From JAPPHA01 sp963662815 (GTDB lineage Bacteria; Pseudomonadota; Alphaproteobacteria; Rhodobacterales; Rhodobacteraceae), in the NCBI GenBank assembly GCA_963662815.2, contig CAXXWA010000005.1, positions 327,102 to 391,101 on the forward strand: a stretch of DNA of 64,000 nucleotides, written 5' to 3'. Positions 27,538-37,013 of this stretch are shown one piece after another. Every line of letters begins with the position of its first letter. The first letter of the stretch is position 1. The position numbers and the translations under genes are program-made. The notes under the pieces were generated by a model. That model was given only the letters and a program-made list of their open reading frames with translations. It was not told the origin of the DNA and ran no database searches.

Positions 27538-28272
27538 TTGACGGCGGAACGACAGGTGGCGACGACTGTATTCGACCTTGACGGTACACTTGCCGATACC
27601 AGCCGCGATCTGATCGCTGCTGCAAACGCATGCCTTGGGCGGCGCAACGGCGCCTGGCTGCTCGATGCAGAGATAGATGCATCGACCGCTTTCGCCGGCG
27701 GGCGGGCCATGATCAGGCTCGGGTTCTCGCGACTGGGCAGTGGCTGGTCGGAGGATGACGTCGACGCCGCATATCCGATCTTTCTGGACCGTTACGCCGA
27801 GGCAATAGATAGCCATACCGTGCTCTACCCGGGTGTGCGGGATGCTCTCGACACTCTTGCCGCCCGGGGTTGTGCACTCGCGGTTTGCACCAACAAGCCC
27901 GAAGCGCTCGCACTGGAACTGCTTGGACGCTTGGATATCCTCGGATCGTTCGGCGCCGTCCTCGGCGCTGACACGCTCCCCGTCCGGAAGCCCGACCCCC
28001 GGCATCTCCTCGAGACCATCCGGCGCGTTGGCGGCGACCCCGGGGCGTCCGTGCTTGTGGGCGACACCGCCAACGACCGCGAGACCGCTCTGCGTGCTGG
28101 CGTGCCGTGCATCCTGGTCGCATTCGGGCCGACCGGAGCGGACATCGCGAGGCTGGCGCCGGAGGCAGTTCTGGACCACTTCGATTCCCTGCCGGCAATG
28201 GTTGAAGACGTGATTTCGCGCCACCAGTCCGAAACCGCCTTGCATGGCTCGCAGTCCGGAAATATTAATTGA
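27538..28272 (+). CDS. gph: Phosphoglycolate phosphatase-like HAD hydrolase
   Basis: 244 residues. HAD motif I is VFDLDGTLADT near the N-terminus, motif II VCTNKPEA, motif III lysine in VRKPDPRHL, motif IV VGDTANDRE. The cap between motifs I and II is the helical type of Gph. The start is set at a TTG with AGGAGG 11 nt upstream, because family members begin just before the first HAD motif; an ATG 22 codons earlier adds non-family sequence. It removes phosphate from 2-phosphoglycolate, a product of DNA end repair and oxygenase reactions. The glmU neighbourhood is common in Rhodobacteraceae. Its stop codon lies inside the liu operator palindrome. Confidence 0.87.
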   Translation: MTAERQVATTVFDLDGTLADTSRDLIAAANACLGRRNGAWLLDAEIDASTAFAGGRAMIRLGFSRLGSGWSEDDVDAAYPIFLDRYAEAIDSHTVLYPGVRDALDTLAARGCALAVCTNKPEALALELLGRLDILGSFGAVLGADTLPVRKPDPRHLLETIRRVGGDPGASVLVGDTANDRETALRAGVPCILVAFGPTGADIARLAPEAVLDHFDSLPAMVEDVISRHQSETALHGSQSGNIN

Positions 28273-28288
28273 ACAAGTGTTCAATTAA
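28265..28288. promoter_or_regulatory. Perfect palindromic operator of the leucine-degradation operon
   Basis: Arms TTAATTGAACA and TGTTCAATTAA are exact reverse complements separated by 2 bp. The site includes the gph stop codon and abuts the AGGGAG ribosome-binding site of the first liu gene. The size and shape fit a TetR-family operator. Placement over the start of the operon suggests repression of leucine breakdown or fatty-acid-linked control. No regulator gene for it is present in the window. Confidence 0.75.
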
Positions 28289-28303
28289 AGGGAGATGCAA
28301 GGA

Positions 28304-29467
28304 TTGTTCAGTGCGTCCATGAGATACTCGCTCGGCGAGGAGATCGAGACGATCCGCGAGTCGGTTGGCCGCTGGGCCGGTGATCGCATTGCACCTCTTG
28401 CCGCCGAAATCGATGCGAGCAACAGGTTTCCCGATCAATTGTGGCGCGAGATGGGGGCGCTCGGCATTCTCGGAATCACCATCGAGGAGGACTTTGGCGG
28501 ATCCGGACTGGGTTATCTCGCACATGTAGTCGCGACCGAGGAGATTGCGCGCGCCTCGGCTTCCGTATCACTGTCCTTTGCCGCTCATTCCAATCTTTGT
28601 GCCAACCAGATTCGCCTGAACGGCAACGAGAACCAGAAACGGAAGTTCCTGCCCGGACTTTGCAGCGGGGAGCAGGTCGGCGCGCTGGCTATGTCGGAGA
28701 CCGGGGCGGGTTCCGACGTCGTGTCCATGCGGCTTCGCGCCGAGAAGCGGAACGGGTATTTCCTGCTGAACGGCAGCAAGTTCTGGATAACGAACGGACC
28801 GGACGCCGACACGCTCGTCGTGTATGCGAAGACCGACCCGACCGCAGGTCACGAGGGCATTACCGCATTCCTGATCGAACGCACGATGACCGGCTTCTCC
28901 TCCGGCCCCCATCTCGACAAGCTCGGCATGCGCGGGTCGAACACGTCCGAGCTCGTGTTCGAGGACGTCGAGGTGCCCTTCGAGAATGTGTTGGGAGAAG
29001 AGGGCCGCGGTGCCGCGGTGCTCATGTCGGGCCTTGACTACGAACGCGCCGTCATCAGCGCGATCGGTACGGGCCTGATGCATGCGATCCTGGACCAGGT
29101 CGTACCCTATCTCCACGAACGCCGGCAATTCGGCAAGCCAATCGGCGACTTCCAGTTGATGCAGGGAAAGCTCGCGGACATGTATGTGGCGCTGAATTCG
29201 GCGCGGGCTTATCTCTATAGTGTGGCCGGCGCCTGCGACCGGGGAGAGGTGACCCGGCAGGACGCCGCCGCCTGCATCCTGTACTCTGCGGAGAACTGCG
29301 TACGTTGCGCCTCGGAGGGCGTTCAGGCCATGGGCGGCTCAGGCTATCTGAATGATTCGCCCGTCAGCCGGATCATGCGGGATGCCAAGCTCCTCGACAT
29401 CGGCGCCGGCACCAACGAAATCCGCCGGATGCTGATCGGACGCGAGTTGATGCGGGCAACCGCGTGA
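28304..29467 (+). CDS. ivd: Isovaleryl-CoA dehydrogenase
   Basis: A flavoprotein of 387 residues from a TTG preceded by AGGGAG at 10 nt; an ATG three codons earlier sits on top of that site, and another ATG lies five codons later. FAD-binding motifs are AMSETGAGSDV and WITNGPDADT. The catalytic Glu is in SGLDYERAV, the mid-domain position characteristic of isovaleryl-CoA dehydrogenase, whereas other acyl-CoA dehydrogenases use a C-terminal Glu. Here the C-terminal site reads LLDIGAGTNEIRR. It oxidises isovaleryl-CoA to 3-methylcrotonyl-CoA, passing electrons to ETF, as the first liu enzyme. Confidence 0.94.
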   Translation: MFSASMRYSLGEEIETIRESVGRWAGDRIAPLAAEIDASNRFPDQLWREMGALGILGITIEEDFGGSGLGYLAHVVATEEIARASASVSLSFAAHSNLCANQIRLNGNENQKRKFLPGLCSGEQVGALAMSETGAGSDVVSMRLRAEKRNGYFLLNGSKFWITNGPDADTLVVYAKTDPTAGHEGITAFLIERTMTGFSSGPHLDKLGMRGSNTSELVFEDVEVPFENVLGEEGRGAAVLMSGLDYERAVISAIGTGLMHAILDQVVPYLHERRQFGKPIGDFQLMQGKLADMYVALNSARAYLYSVAGACDRGEVTRQDAAACILYSAENCVRCASEGVQAMGGSGYLNDSPVSRIMRDAKLLDIGAGTNEIRRMLIGRELMRATA

Positions 29468-29510
29468 TGCTCCCCAACCCAAGACTGCAGCGGCCGGCTT
29501 GGTCGACCTG

Positions 29511-31103
29511 ATGTCAGCGCACCCGGGCGGCACGCGTTCCCATGCCGGCCAAGGCCGGTGGAATGTCCCCGAACGGCTGAACATGGGACGGGATGTCTGC
29601 GACCGGTGGGCGGATGCCGATCCCGAAAGGGTCGCGATCGTTGATCGCGCCGCAAGTGCGCGGCGCGAGGTCAGCTATGCCGAACTGCGAAGCCTGGCAG
29701 ACGATCTGGCGCACCGGCTGAAGGCGGTCGGGGTCGGCAGGAACGACCGGGTCGCGGTGCTCATGGGCCAGGGCGCGTCCACGGCCGCCGCGCACGTGGC
29801 GATCTGGAAGTCCGGCGCCGTCTCGCTGCCGCTGTCCACGCTGTTTGGACCGGATGCGCTGTCAGCGCGGCTGGACGACTCCGGCGCTTGCGCCGCAATT
29901 GCCGATGCTCACAGCGCAGACGCGCTGCACGGTGTCTGCGGGCGGTTCCCGATGCTCGAGCATGTGATCGCGCCCGGCGATGCCGAAAATGCCGCCGCCG
30001 GCAGCAAATTCGAAGCAGTCGATACCGCGGCCGATGATCCGGCGATCTTGATCTACACATCGGGAACCACCGGGGCGCCAAAGGGGGCCCTCCATGCGCA
30101 CCGGGTTCTGCTCGGCCACCTCCCGGGCGTCGAGTTGTCCCACGACCTGCTCCCGCAGCCGGGCGATCGCTTGTGGACCCCGGCCGACTGGGCCTGGATC
30201 GGCGGTCTCCTCGATGTCCTCATGCCCGGCCTGTATCATGGCGTTCCAGTGGTGGCGTCGCGGTTCCGGAAGTTCGATCCCGCCTCGGCAAAGGAACTGA
30301 TCGAGGCGGAAGGCGTGAAGAACGTTTTCTTTCCGCCAACGGCGCTCCGGATGATCAAGGCCGCGGAGTGCGAAATCTCCGGACTTCGCTCGGTCGCCTG
30401 CGGCGGCGAGCCGCTCGGTGCGGAAATGCTCGCATGGGGGCGCGATGCGCTCGGCGCGAAAATCAACGAGTTCTACGGCCAGACCGAATGCAACATGGTG
30501 GTGTCATCGTGCGGGGCCATGTTCCCGCATCGGCCGGGCTGGATCGGTCGACCGGTGCCGGGACACGACGTCGGGGTGATCGCCGCCGACGGGTGCGAAC
30601 TCGACGGGGTAGAGGGAGACATCGCGGTTCGGCGGGGAACGCCGGTCATGATGCTGCGCTACTGGAACCGGCCGGAAGCGACGGCGGAGAAGTTCCGCGG
30701 CGACTGGATGCTGACCGGAGACAGGGGCGTTTCCGAAGACGGATTCATCCGTTTCGTCGGACGGGACGATGACGTCATCACGTCCGCCGGGTACCGGATC
30801 GGTCCGGCGGAGGTGGAGGATTGCCTCCTGACTCACGAGGCCGTCGCTTCCGCCGGCGTGGTTGGCAAACCTGACGCGGTCAGGACCGAGATCGTAAAGG
30901 CCTTCGTGGTTCTCCGGGAAGGCTGCGTTGCGGACGGGAGTTTGGCGCGGGACCTGCAGGAATTCGTCCGGACGAGGCTTGCGGCGCACGAATTTCCGCG
31001 GGAAATCGAGTTCGTGGACAGCCTGCCGATGACCGTTACCGGGAAGGTGATGCGCAGGGCACTCCGTGAACGCGCCGTTGCGGAAACCGGAGACGCGGGC
31101 TGA
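29511..31103 (+). CDS. AMP-dependent acyl-CoA synthetase of the leucine-degradation operon
   Basis: 530 residues. The P-loop-like motif is LIYTSGTTGAPKGA, with FYGQTECN as the aromatic/acyl motif, LTGDRGVSEDGFIRFVGR as the hinge, and a catalytic Lys in PMTVTGKVMRR near the C-terminus. The N-terminal WNVPERLNMGRDVCDRWA matches acetyl/acyl-CoA synthetases that accompany liu genes. It activates a short-chain acid, perhaps acetoacetate, isovalerate or propionate, to its CoA ester; the true substrate is not clear. No strong ribosome-binding site precedes the first ATG. Its stop overlaps the mccB start (TGATG). Confidence 0.86.
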   Translation: MSAHPGGTRSHAGQGRWNVPERLNMGRDVCDRWADADPERVAIVDRAASARREVSYAELRSLADDLAHRLKAVGVGRNDRVAVLMGQGASTAAAHVAIWKSGAVSLPLSTLFGPDALSARLDDSGACAAIADAHSADALHGVCGRFPMLEHVIAPGDAENAAAGSKFEAVDTAADDPAILIYTSGTTGAPKGALHAHRVLLGHLPGVELSHDLLPQPGDRLWTPADWAWIGGLLDVLMPGLYHGVPVVASRFRKFDPASAKELIEAEGVKNVFFPPTALRMIKAAECEISGLRSVACGGEPLGAEMLAWGRDALGAKINEFYGQTECNMVVSSCGAMFPHRPGWIGRPVPGHDVGVIAADGCELDGVEGDIAVRRGTPVMMLRYWNRPEATAEKFRGDWMLTGDRGVSEDGFIRFVGRDDDVITSAGYRIGPAEVEDCLLTHEAVASAGVVGKPDAVRTEIVKAFVVLREGCVADGSLARDLQEFVRTRLAAHEFPREIEFVDSLPMTVTGKVMRRALRERAVAETGDAG

Positions 31104-32710
31104 TGGTCGTCCTTCGATCAAGGCTGTCCGTCGGTTCCGAGGAAGCGCGGGCGAACCGGAAGGCCCATCTGGAGGCGCTCGACGCCGTTGCCGCGGCAGC
31201 CGCCGCGGCCGCTTCGGGCGGCAGCAGGTCATCGTGCGAACTGCACCTGTCGCGCGGCAAGATGCTGCCGCGCGACCGTGTGGCGAACCTCCTCGACCCG
31301 GGTTCGCATTTCCTCGAAATCGGGGCGACAGCGGCGCACGGCCTTTACGGCGGCGGCGTGCCGTGCGCCGGGATCATCACCGGCATCGGCAGGGTCCGGG
31401 GCTGCTTGGTCATGGTCGTGTGCAATGACGCCACGGTCAAGGGCGGAACCTACTTCCCGCTGACGGTCAAGAAGCACCTGCGCGCGCAGGAGGTCGCGGA
31501 GGCTTGCCGGCTGCCATGCGTGTACCTCGTCGACAGCGGCGGCGCGAACCTCCCGAACCAGGCGGAGGTCTTTCCGGATCGGGACCATTTCGGACGCATC
31601 TTCTACAACCAGGCCCGCATGTCGTCCCAGGGGATCCCGCAGATCGCCGCGGTCTTGGGCAGCTGCACCGCAGGAGGGGCCTATGTTCCCGCCATGTCCG
31701 ACGTGTCGATCATTGTCAGAAATCAGGGAACGATCTTCCTCGCGGGTCCGCCGCTGGTGAGGGCCGCGACCGGAGAGGAGGTGTCCGCCGAGGAACTGGG
31801 CGGCGGCGACGTGCACGCACGGCTGTCGGGCGTTGCCGACCATCTCGCGGAAAACGATGCGCATGCGCTGGCGCTGGCGCGGCAGTCGGTATCGTCGCTG
31901 GCGCCGGAACCCTGCGCGGGCATCGCTCACAAGGCGCCCGAGGATCCGCTTTACGATCCCGGCGAAATCCTCGACGTCGTACCCGCCAACCCGCGACGGA
32001 CATATGATGTCCGGGAAGTGCTCGCCCGGGTCCTGGACGGTTCGCGCCTTGACGAGTTCAAGGCTGCGTACGGGACGACGATCGTGACCGGTTTCGCGCA
32101 TGTCCGGGGGATGCCCGTCGGCGTCGTCGCCAGCAACGGAGTGCTCTATTCGGAAAGCGCGATCAAGGCGACGCACTTCATCGAACTCTGTTCCCGCCGC
32201 CGAATTCCGCTCGTCTTCTTTCAGAACATTACCGGGTTCATGGTCGGCAGAAAGTACGAGAACGAAGGAATTGCGCGCCACGGCGCAAAAATGGTGAACG
32301 CGGTCGCGACGACCGAGGTGCCGAAAGTCACGATGATGATCGGCAGCTCATTCGGGGCGGGAAACTACGGCATGGCCGGGCGGGCTTATTCGCCGCGCCT
32401 TCTGTGGAGCTGGCCGAACAGCCGCATCGCGGTGATGGGCGGAGATCAGGCGGCCGACGTCCTCGCGCGCGTAAAGCGCGGCGCGATGGAACGCGCTGGC
32501 GGAAACTGGTCCGGCGATGCGGAGGAAATGCACCGACGGGAGATCCGCGACCGCTTCGAGGAACAGTCGCATCCGCTCTACGCGTCTGCAAGACTCTGGG
32601 ATGACGGTGTCATCGACCCGCGCAAGAGCCGCGAAGTGCTTGCGCTCTCCTTGGAAGCGGCGCTCAACGCGCCGATCGGCGAGACGCAATTCGGCGTCTT
32701 CCGCATGTGA
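31103..32710 (+). CDS. mccB: Methylcrotonoyl-CoA carboxylase, carboxyltransferase (beta) subunit
   Basis: 535 residues, the usual length. It contains both acyl-CoA carboxyltransferase halves: YLVDSGGANLPNQAEVFPDRDHFGRIF (in parts: DSGGANLP and FPDRDHFG), GSCTAGGAYVPAMSD and FFQNITGFMVGRKYE, with GAKMVNAVATTEVPK near the C-terminus. It transfers carboxyl from biotin to 3-methylcrotonyl-CoA, forming 3-methylglutaconyl-CoA. Its partner, the biotin-carrying alpha subunit, follows 24 bp later. It lies inside a tight operon. All motifs are intact. Confidence 0.95.
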   Translation: MVVLRSRLSVGSEEARANRKAHLEALDAVAAAAAAAASGGSRSSCELHLSRGKMLPRDRVANLLDPGSHFLEIGATAAHGLYGGGVPCAGIITGIGRVRGCLVMVVCNDATVKGGTYFPLTVKKHLRAQEVAEACRLPCVYLVDSGGANLPNQAEVFPDRDHFGRIFYNQARMSSQGIPQIAAVLGSCTAGGAYVPAMSDVSIIVRNQGTIFLAGPPLVRAATGEEVSAEELGGGDVHARLSGVADHLAENDAHALALARQSVSSLAPEPCAGIAHKAPEDPLYDPGEILDVVPANPRRTYDVREVLARVLDGSRLDEFKAAYGTTIVTGFAHVRGMPVGVVASNGVLYSESAIKATHFIELCSRRRIPLVFFQNITGFMVGRKYENEGIARHGAKMVNAVATTEVPKVTMMIGSSFGAGNYGMAGRAYSPRLLWSWPNSRIAVMGGDQAADVLARVKRGAMERAGGNWSGDAEEMHRREIRDRFEEQSHPLYASARLWDDGVIDPRKSREVLALSLEAALNAPIGETQFGVFRM

Positions 32711-32734
32711 CGCTCGAACGCGAAGGCGAACCGC

Positions 32735-34678
32735 ATGGAAATGTTCGAGAAGATTCTGGTCGCCAACAGGGGCGAGATCGCCTGCAGGATCATCCGAACC
32801 GCGCGGAGAATGGGAATCGCGACCGTTGCCGTACATTCGTCCGTAGACGTCGGCTCTCTCCATTCCCGAATTGCCGACGAGTCCGTTCTCATCGGCGGAG
32901 CCGCGCCTGCGGACAGCTATCTTGACGGCGACGCCGTCATCCGGGCTGCCTTGGCGACGGGTGCCAGCGCGATCCATCCCGGGTACGGATTCCTTTCCGA
33001 AAACCCGGAATTTGCCGAGGCGGTCGCGAAAGCCGGAATCGCCTTTGTCGGACCGCCGCCCGAGGCGATACGCGTCATGGGCCTCAAGGGAGAAGCGCGC
33101 GACAGAATGGTCGCCGCCGGATTGCCGGTGGTACCGGGTTGCCGGGACCCGGGCTACGATCCTGATGCCCTTGCCGATGCCGCCAGGAAGATAGGCTTTC
33201 CGCTGCTGGTCAAGCCCGCCGCGGGCGGCGGCGGCATCGGGATGCGGCGGGTCCACGCGGAGAGCGGCCTCGGACCCGCGGTCAGGCAGGCGCGGCGCGA
33301 AGCCGGCGCTGCGTTCGGAAACGAGTCCGTTATTCTCGAGAAATTGATCGAACGCGCGCGGCATGTCGAAGTTCAGGTATTCGCGGATTCGCACGGCAAC
33401 TTCGTCCACCTCTTCGAACGCGACTGCTCGCTTCAGCGGCGTCACCAGAAACTGATCGAGGAGGCGCCGGCACCCGGCATGTCCGAGGATTTGCGCGATG
33501 CTCTCGGTCGCGCGGCCATAGCGGCCGCGCGCGCGGTCGGATACGTCGGAGCCGGAACCGTGGAGTTCATTCTCGACGTCTCGGACGGTCCAGGAGTCGA
33601 CCGGTTCTGGTTCCTGGAGATGAACACGCGGCTGCAGGTCGAGCACCCCGTCACCGAGGCGGTGACGGGCGTGGATTTGGTGTATTGGCAGTTCCGCGTC
33701 GCTGCCGGGGAACGTCTTCCGCTCCTTCAGGATGATCTGGTCCTTGCCGGCCACGCGATCGAGGCCCGCCTTTGCGCGGAAGATCCCGCGAACGGCTTTC
33801 TGCCCTCGCCGGGCCGAATTCTTCTAGCGGACTTTCCGCCCGCGGTGCGCGTCGACACCGGCGTCGGGGCGGGCGACTCGGTGCCCTCCCACTACGACCC
33901 GATGTTCGCAAAGATCGTGTCGTTTGCACCGACCCGCGGGGAGGCGCGCCGACGGCTCGTCCGAGCGCTAGACGCAACCCGGGTCGAGGGCGTGCGCACG
34001 AACCGGACGTTCCTGCGCGAGCTCGCCGGCTCCGAGGAATTCGCAGCCGGCGTCATGGACACCGGCACCGTGGATCGGCTGGGACCGGCTCTGCTGCCCG
34101 GTCCGCCAAGTCCTGAAGTGTTGGCGCTCGCAGCAATCGCGGCTGCAGGGCTTGAAGATTGCCGGGACTGGGCAACCGGATTCTCGCTCTGGCAACCGCT
34201 GACCAGGCCAGTCCGGTTCGCTGATGCGGGCACCCGCTACGAGGCGCGTGTGACGGTCCTTTCGGCGGATGCCTTCGAGGTCGGAATTGCCGGCGATTCG
34301 ATGCGCGTGAACCGCGCGCAGGGCTGGTCCGTCGACGGGCGGCGATCTTGCGCCGCAGTTCGCGCGGAAGGGGAACGGATTGTCGTCCATGCTGCCCACG
34401 ACTGGCATTTCGAACGTGTGGAAGAAATTGCCGCAACGGGAGAAGGCGTCGGCGCTTCCGGGGAGGTGCGGTCTCCCATGTCCGGGCTGGTGACTGCCGT
34501 CCACGCGGCGCAGGGGGACGCGGTGTCGGCCGGACAGCCGCTTGTCACGGTCGAGGCAATGAAAATGGAACATCGCGTGGACGCTACCCTTCGCGCGACG
34601 GTGTCCGGCCTGCTTTGCGCCGTCGGAGACCAGGTTGACGAGGGCGCCCTGCTGCTGACGCTGGAATCTCGGAAATGA
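32735..34678 (+). CDS. mccA: Methylcrotonoyl-CoA carboxylase, biotin-carrying (alpha) subunit
   Basis: 647 residues. The N-terminal biotin carboxylase domain starts KILVANRGEIACRII. The ATP-grasp Gly-rich loop is PAAGGGGIGMRR and the active-site region is EMNTRLQVEHPVTEAVTG. A linker follows, then the biotinyl domain, where VEAMKMEH carries the biotinylated Lys at about residue 610. It carboxylates biotin with bicarbonate and ATP for the beta subunit. GTG/ATG alternatives are not needed, as the ATG gives the canonical MEMFEKILVANRGE start. The stop overlaps the GST gene (ATGA). Confidence 0.95.
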   Translation: MEMFEKILVANRGEIACRIIRTARRMGIATVAVHSSVDVGSLHSRIADESVLIGGAAPADSYLDGDAVIRAALATGASAIHPGYGFLSENPEFAEAVAKAGIAFVGPPPEAIRVMGLKGEARDRMVAAGLPVVPGCRDPGYDPDALADAARKIGFPLLVKPAAGGGGIGMRRVHAESGLGPAVRQARREAGAAFGNESVILEKLIERARHVEVQVFADSHGNFVHLFERDCSLQRRHQKLIEEAPAPGMSEDLRDALGRAAIAAARAVGYVGAGTVEFILDVSDGPGVDRFWFLEMNTRLQVEHPVTEAVTGVDLVYWQFRVAAGERLPLLQDDLVLAGHAIEARLCAEDPANGFLPSPGRILLADFPPAVRVDTGVGAGDSVPSHYDPMFAKIVSFAPTRGEARRRLVRALDATRVEGVRTNRTFLRELAGSEEFAAGVMDTGTVDRLGPALLPGPPSPEVLALAAIAAAGLEDCRDWATGFSLWQPLTRPVRFADAGTRYEARVTVLSADAFEVGIAGDSMRVNRAQGWSVDGRRSCAAVRAEGERIVVHAAHDWHFERVEEIAATGEGVGASGEVRSPMSGLVTAVHAAQGDAVSAGQPLVTVEAMKMEHRVDATLRATVSGLLCAVGDQVDEGALLLTLESRK

Positions 34679-35331
34679 TCCGCCTTCATCATTGTCACGA
34701 GACCCGTTCCATGCGGGTCTACTGGCTGCTTGTCGAGATGGGACTGGACTTCGAATGCGTTCTCCGGCCGTTCGACAGGTCGTTGCGGGAACCCGGCTAC
34801 GCGGAGGTCTCGCCCGCGGGGCGGGTGCCGGCGCTTGAGGATGGCGAAGTCGTTCTCTTCGAATCCGGCGCCATCGTCGAGTATCTGTGCGAACGCTACC
34901 CGGAGGCCGGATTCGGCCGGCTTCCCGGAGACCCGGAGCGCTGGGCTTGGCTGACTTGGCTGCACTTTGCCGAAACGATTGCTCAGCATCTCGCGAATCT
35001 CACCCAGCAGCACATCATGCTCCGTGAAGACTGGATGCGGTCTCCGACGCTCATGAAACTGGAGAGGCTTCGCCTCGAGAAGACCCTGCAGGTCCTGGAG
35101 ACCGCGCTCGACGGAAGGCAGTACCTGCTCGCGAGCGGCTTCTGCGCTGTCGATGCTTGCATTGGCTACTGCACTTACGTTGCGAAGCATTTCACGCATC
35201 TTGACCGCCTGCCGAACACGCACGCCTACTTCCGGCGGCTTTCGTCGCGCCCGGCGTTCCGCGCTGCGCTCCCGCCCGCGGGCGCGCAGCGGCTATACAC
35301 CAGGGACTTCTACCCGACCCCCGATGCCTGA
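34675..35331 (+). CDS. Glutathione S-transferase family protein
   Basis: 218 residues. An N-terminal thioredoxin-like half (MIRLHHCHETRSMRVYWLLVEMGL begins it) has the cis-Pro segment GRVPALEDG and the glutathione gamma-glutamyl contact FESGAIVEYL. The C-terminal helical half carries ASGFCAVDACIGY, the N-capping box. Start and stop overlap both neighbours, so it is translated with the liu enzymes. This gene is commonly embedded in alphaproteobacterial liu operons; its role there is unproven. It may isomerise or detoxify a reactive enoyl-CoA. Confidence 0.88.
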   Translation: MIRLHHCHETRSMRVYWLLVEMGLDFECVLRPFDRSLREPGYAEVSPAGRVPALEDGEVVLFESGAIVEYLCERYPEAGFGRLPGDPERWAWLTWLHFAETIAQHLANLTQQHIMLREDWMRSPTLMKLERLRLEKTLQVLETALDGRQYLLASGFCAVDACIGYCTYVAKHFTHLDRLPNTHAYFRRLSSRPAFRAALPPAGAQRLYTRDFYPTPDA

Positions 35332-36169
35332 AACGGTCGAGATCTACGAAGTCGGCCCGCGCGACGGGCTGCAGAACGATCCGCGCGAGCTTTCGGCCGC
35401 CTGGAAGATCGGTCTTGTCAACCGGCTCTCCAGGTGCGGTTTTGCGAGAGTCGAGGTGGCAAGCTTCGTCTCGCCGAAGCTCGTTCCCCGGATGCGGGAG
35501 TCGGCGGATGTGCTTGAAGGGCTCGTGCGCGCGCCCGGAGTCCGCTATGCCGCCCTTGTGCCTAACCTTCGCGGCTATGCTGCGGCGATGGCCGCAGGCG
35601 CGGACGAAGTCGCGGTGTTCGCATCGGCGTCGGAGGGGTTTTCGCAAGCAAACCTGAACTGTTCGGTCGCGGAGAGCCTCGAACGCTTCGCCCCGGTTAT
35701 GGACGCGGCGCGGGCCGACGGGATTCCGGTTCGGGGATACGTATCATGCGTCACGGATTGCCCCTTTGACGGCCCGACTCCGCCTCGAAACGCCGCCCGG
35801 CTGGCCGCCGCGCTGATGCGGCTTGGTTGCCACGAGATTTCTCTGGGCGACACGATCGGACGCGCGACGCCGGAGAGCGTGCGCCGCATGCTCGATTCCG
35901 TGCTGGACCGGGTCGGTCCCGAAAGCCTCGCGGCGCATTTTCACGACACCTGCGGCCGTGCGCTTGCGAACATCGAGGAAGCCCTGAATGCAGGTCTGAG
36001 AGTCTTCGATGCATCCATCGGCGGCCTCGGCGGGTGTCCCTTCGCGCCCGGGTCGCCGGGAAACGTTGCGACTGAGGCGGTCGCGAGGCTGCTATCGAGG
36101 CATGGCTACGCAACGCGGCTGGATCTCGACATGCTCGACGAGACTTCAAAGTATGCGCGCGACCAATGA
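35324..36169 (+). CDS. hmgL: Hydroxymethylglutaryl-CoA lyase
   Basis: 281 residues from the ATG overlapping the GST stop; the open frame runs on upstream in the GST gene but the protein begins at MPETVEIYEVGPRDGLQ. The metal-binding Asp is in GPRDGLQN. FASASEGFSQAN, SCVTDCPFDGP, AAHFHDTCG and the signature GGLGGCPFAPGSPGN with its active-site Cys are all present. It cleaves HMG-CoA to acetoacetate and acetyl-CoA, the final liu step. The enzyme that makes HMG-CoA (methylglutaconyl-CoA hydratase) is encoded next. Confidence 0.95.
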   Translation: MPETVEIYEVGPRDGLQNDPRELSAAWKIGLVNRLSRCGFARVEVASFVSPKLVPRMRESADVLEGLVRAPGVRYAALVPNLRGYAAAMAAGADEVAVFASASEGFSQANLNCSVAESLERFAPVMDAARADGIPVRGYVSCVTDCPFDGPTPPRNAARLAAALMRLGCHEISLGDTIGRATPESVRRMLDSVLDRVGPESLAAHFHDTCGRALANIEEALNAGLRVFDASIGGLGGCPFAPGSPGNVATEAVARLLSRHGYATRLDLDMLDETSKYARDQ

Positions 36170-36209
36170 CGAACCGCGCCGCTGACGGCGCGGACGGGGC
36201 AGGGGATGC

Positions 36210-37013
36210 ATGGCCATGGCAATTCAGAAGAAATTCGAGGACATCGCGGTTTCGATCGATGCTCGGGGGGTCGCGACCCTGACTCTCGACCGCTCCGGAC
36301 GACACAATGCGTTGTCGGGTCGCATGATTGCTGAAATCGCCGCCGCAACGGCAATGCTCGCGGTCGAGCCGAAAGCGCGCGTTGTAGTTCTTGCCGCTGA
36401 CGGTCCGAGCTTTTGCGCAGGGGCGGATCTGAACTGGATGCAGGAGCAGATCAGGGGATCCCGGGAACAGCGCCTGCGCGAGGCGTCGCGTCTTGCGCAC
36501 ATGCTGCTTGCGCTGCACGAGCTCGACAAGCCGCTGATAGGCCGAGTCCAGGGCCACGCATTCGGCGGGGGCATCGGGCTCATGTGCACCTGCGACATCG
36601 TCGTAGGCGTTCCGGGTTGCAGGTTCGGCCTGACCGAAACGCGGCTCGGCCTGGTGCCGGCGACCATCGGGCCGCATGTGGCCGCGCGGCTTGGCGTAGG
36701 GACGGTACGCCGCGCTTTGTTGTCGCCGGGATTGCTCGGAAGCGATGAGGCGAAAGACATCGGCCTGCTTTCGCGCATTGTCCCGGAATCGGACCTCGAC
36801 GACGCGGTGCGGGAGGAAGCGGAGCCGTTCCTATCGGCTGCTCCCGGCGCGCTTGCAACTGCAAAGTCGTTGGTGAGGAGCCTGGGTCCGGTCATCGACA
36901 AGACCCTTGTCGAACGCACCATCGATGTCCTTGTCGAGACCTGGGACGGCCGGGAGGCAGCGGACGGCGTCGCCGCGTTCTTCAAAAAGGAACCGCCGCC
37001 CTGGCAACCATGA
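36210..37013 (+). CDS. liuC: Methylglutaconyl-CoA hydratase (crotonase family)
   Basis: 267 residues. SFCAGADLNWMQ (around residue 70) is the AUH-type oxyanion motif, and GHAFGGGIGLMCTCDI the second. The catalytic Glu region follows as GLTETRLGLVPATIGPHV, typical of AUH-like hydratases. It hydrates 3-methylglutaconyl-CoA to HMG-CoA. It is the last gene of the operon, 40 bp after hmgL. With it the pathway from isovaleryl-CoA to acetoacetate is complete. MAMAIQ offers two close starts and the choice does not affect the domain. Confidence 0.9.
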   Translation: MAMAIQKKFEDIAVSIDARGVATLTLDRSGRHNALSGRMIAEIAAATAMLAVEPKARVVVLAADGPSFCAGADLNWMQEQIRGSREQRLREASRLAHMLLALHELDKPLIGRVQGHAFGGGIGLMCTCDIVVGVPGCRFGLTETRLGLVPATIGPHVAARLGVGTVRRALLSPGLLGSDEAKDIGLLSRIVPESDLDDAVREEAEPFLSAAPGALATAKSLVRSLGPVIDKTLVERTIDVLVETWDGREAADGVAAFFKKEPPPWQP

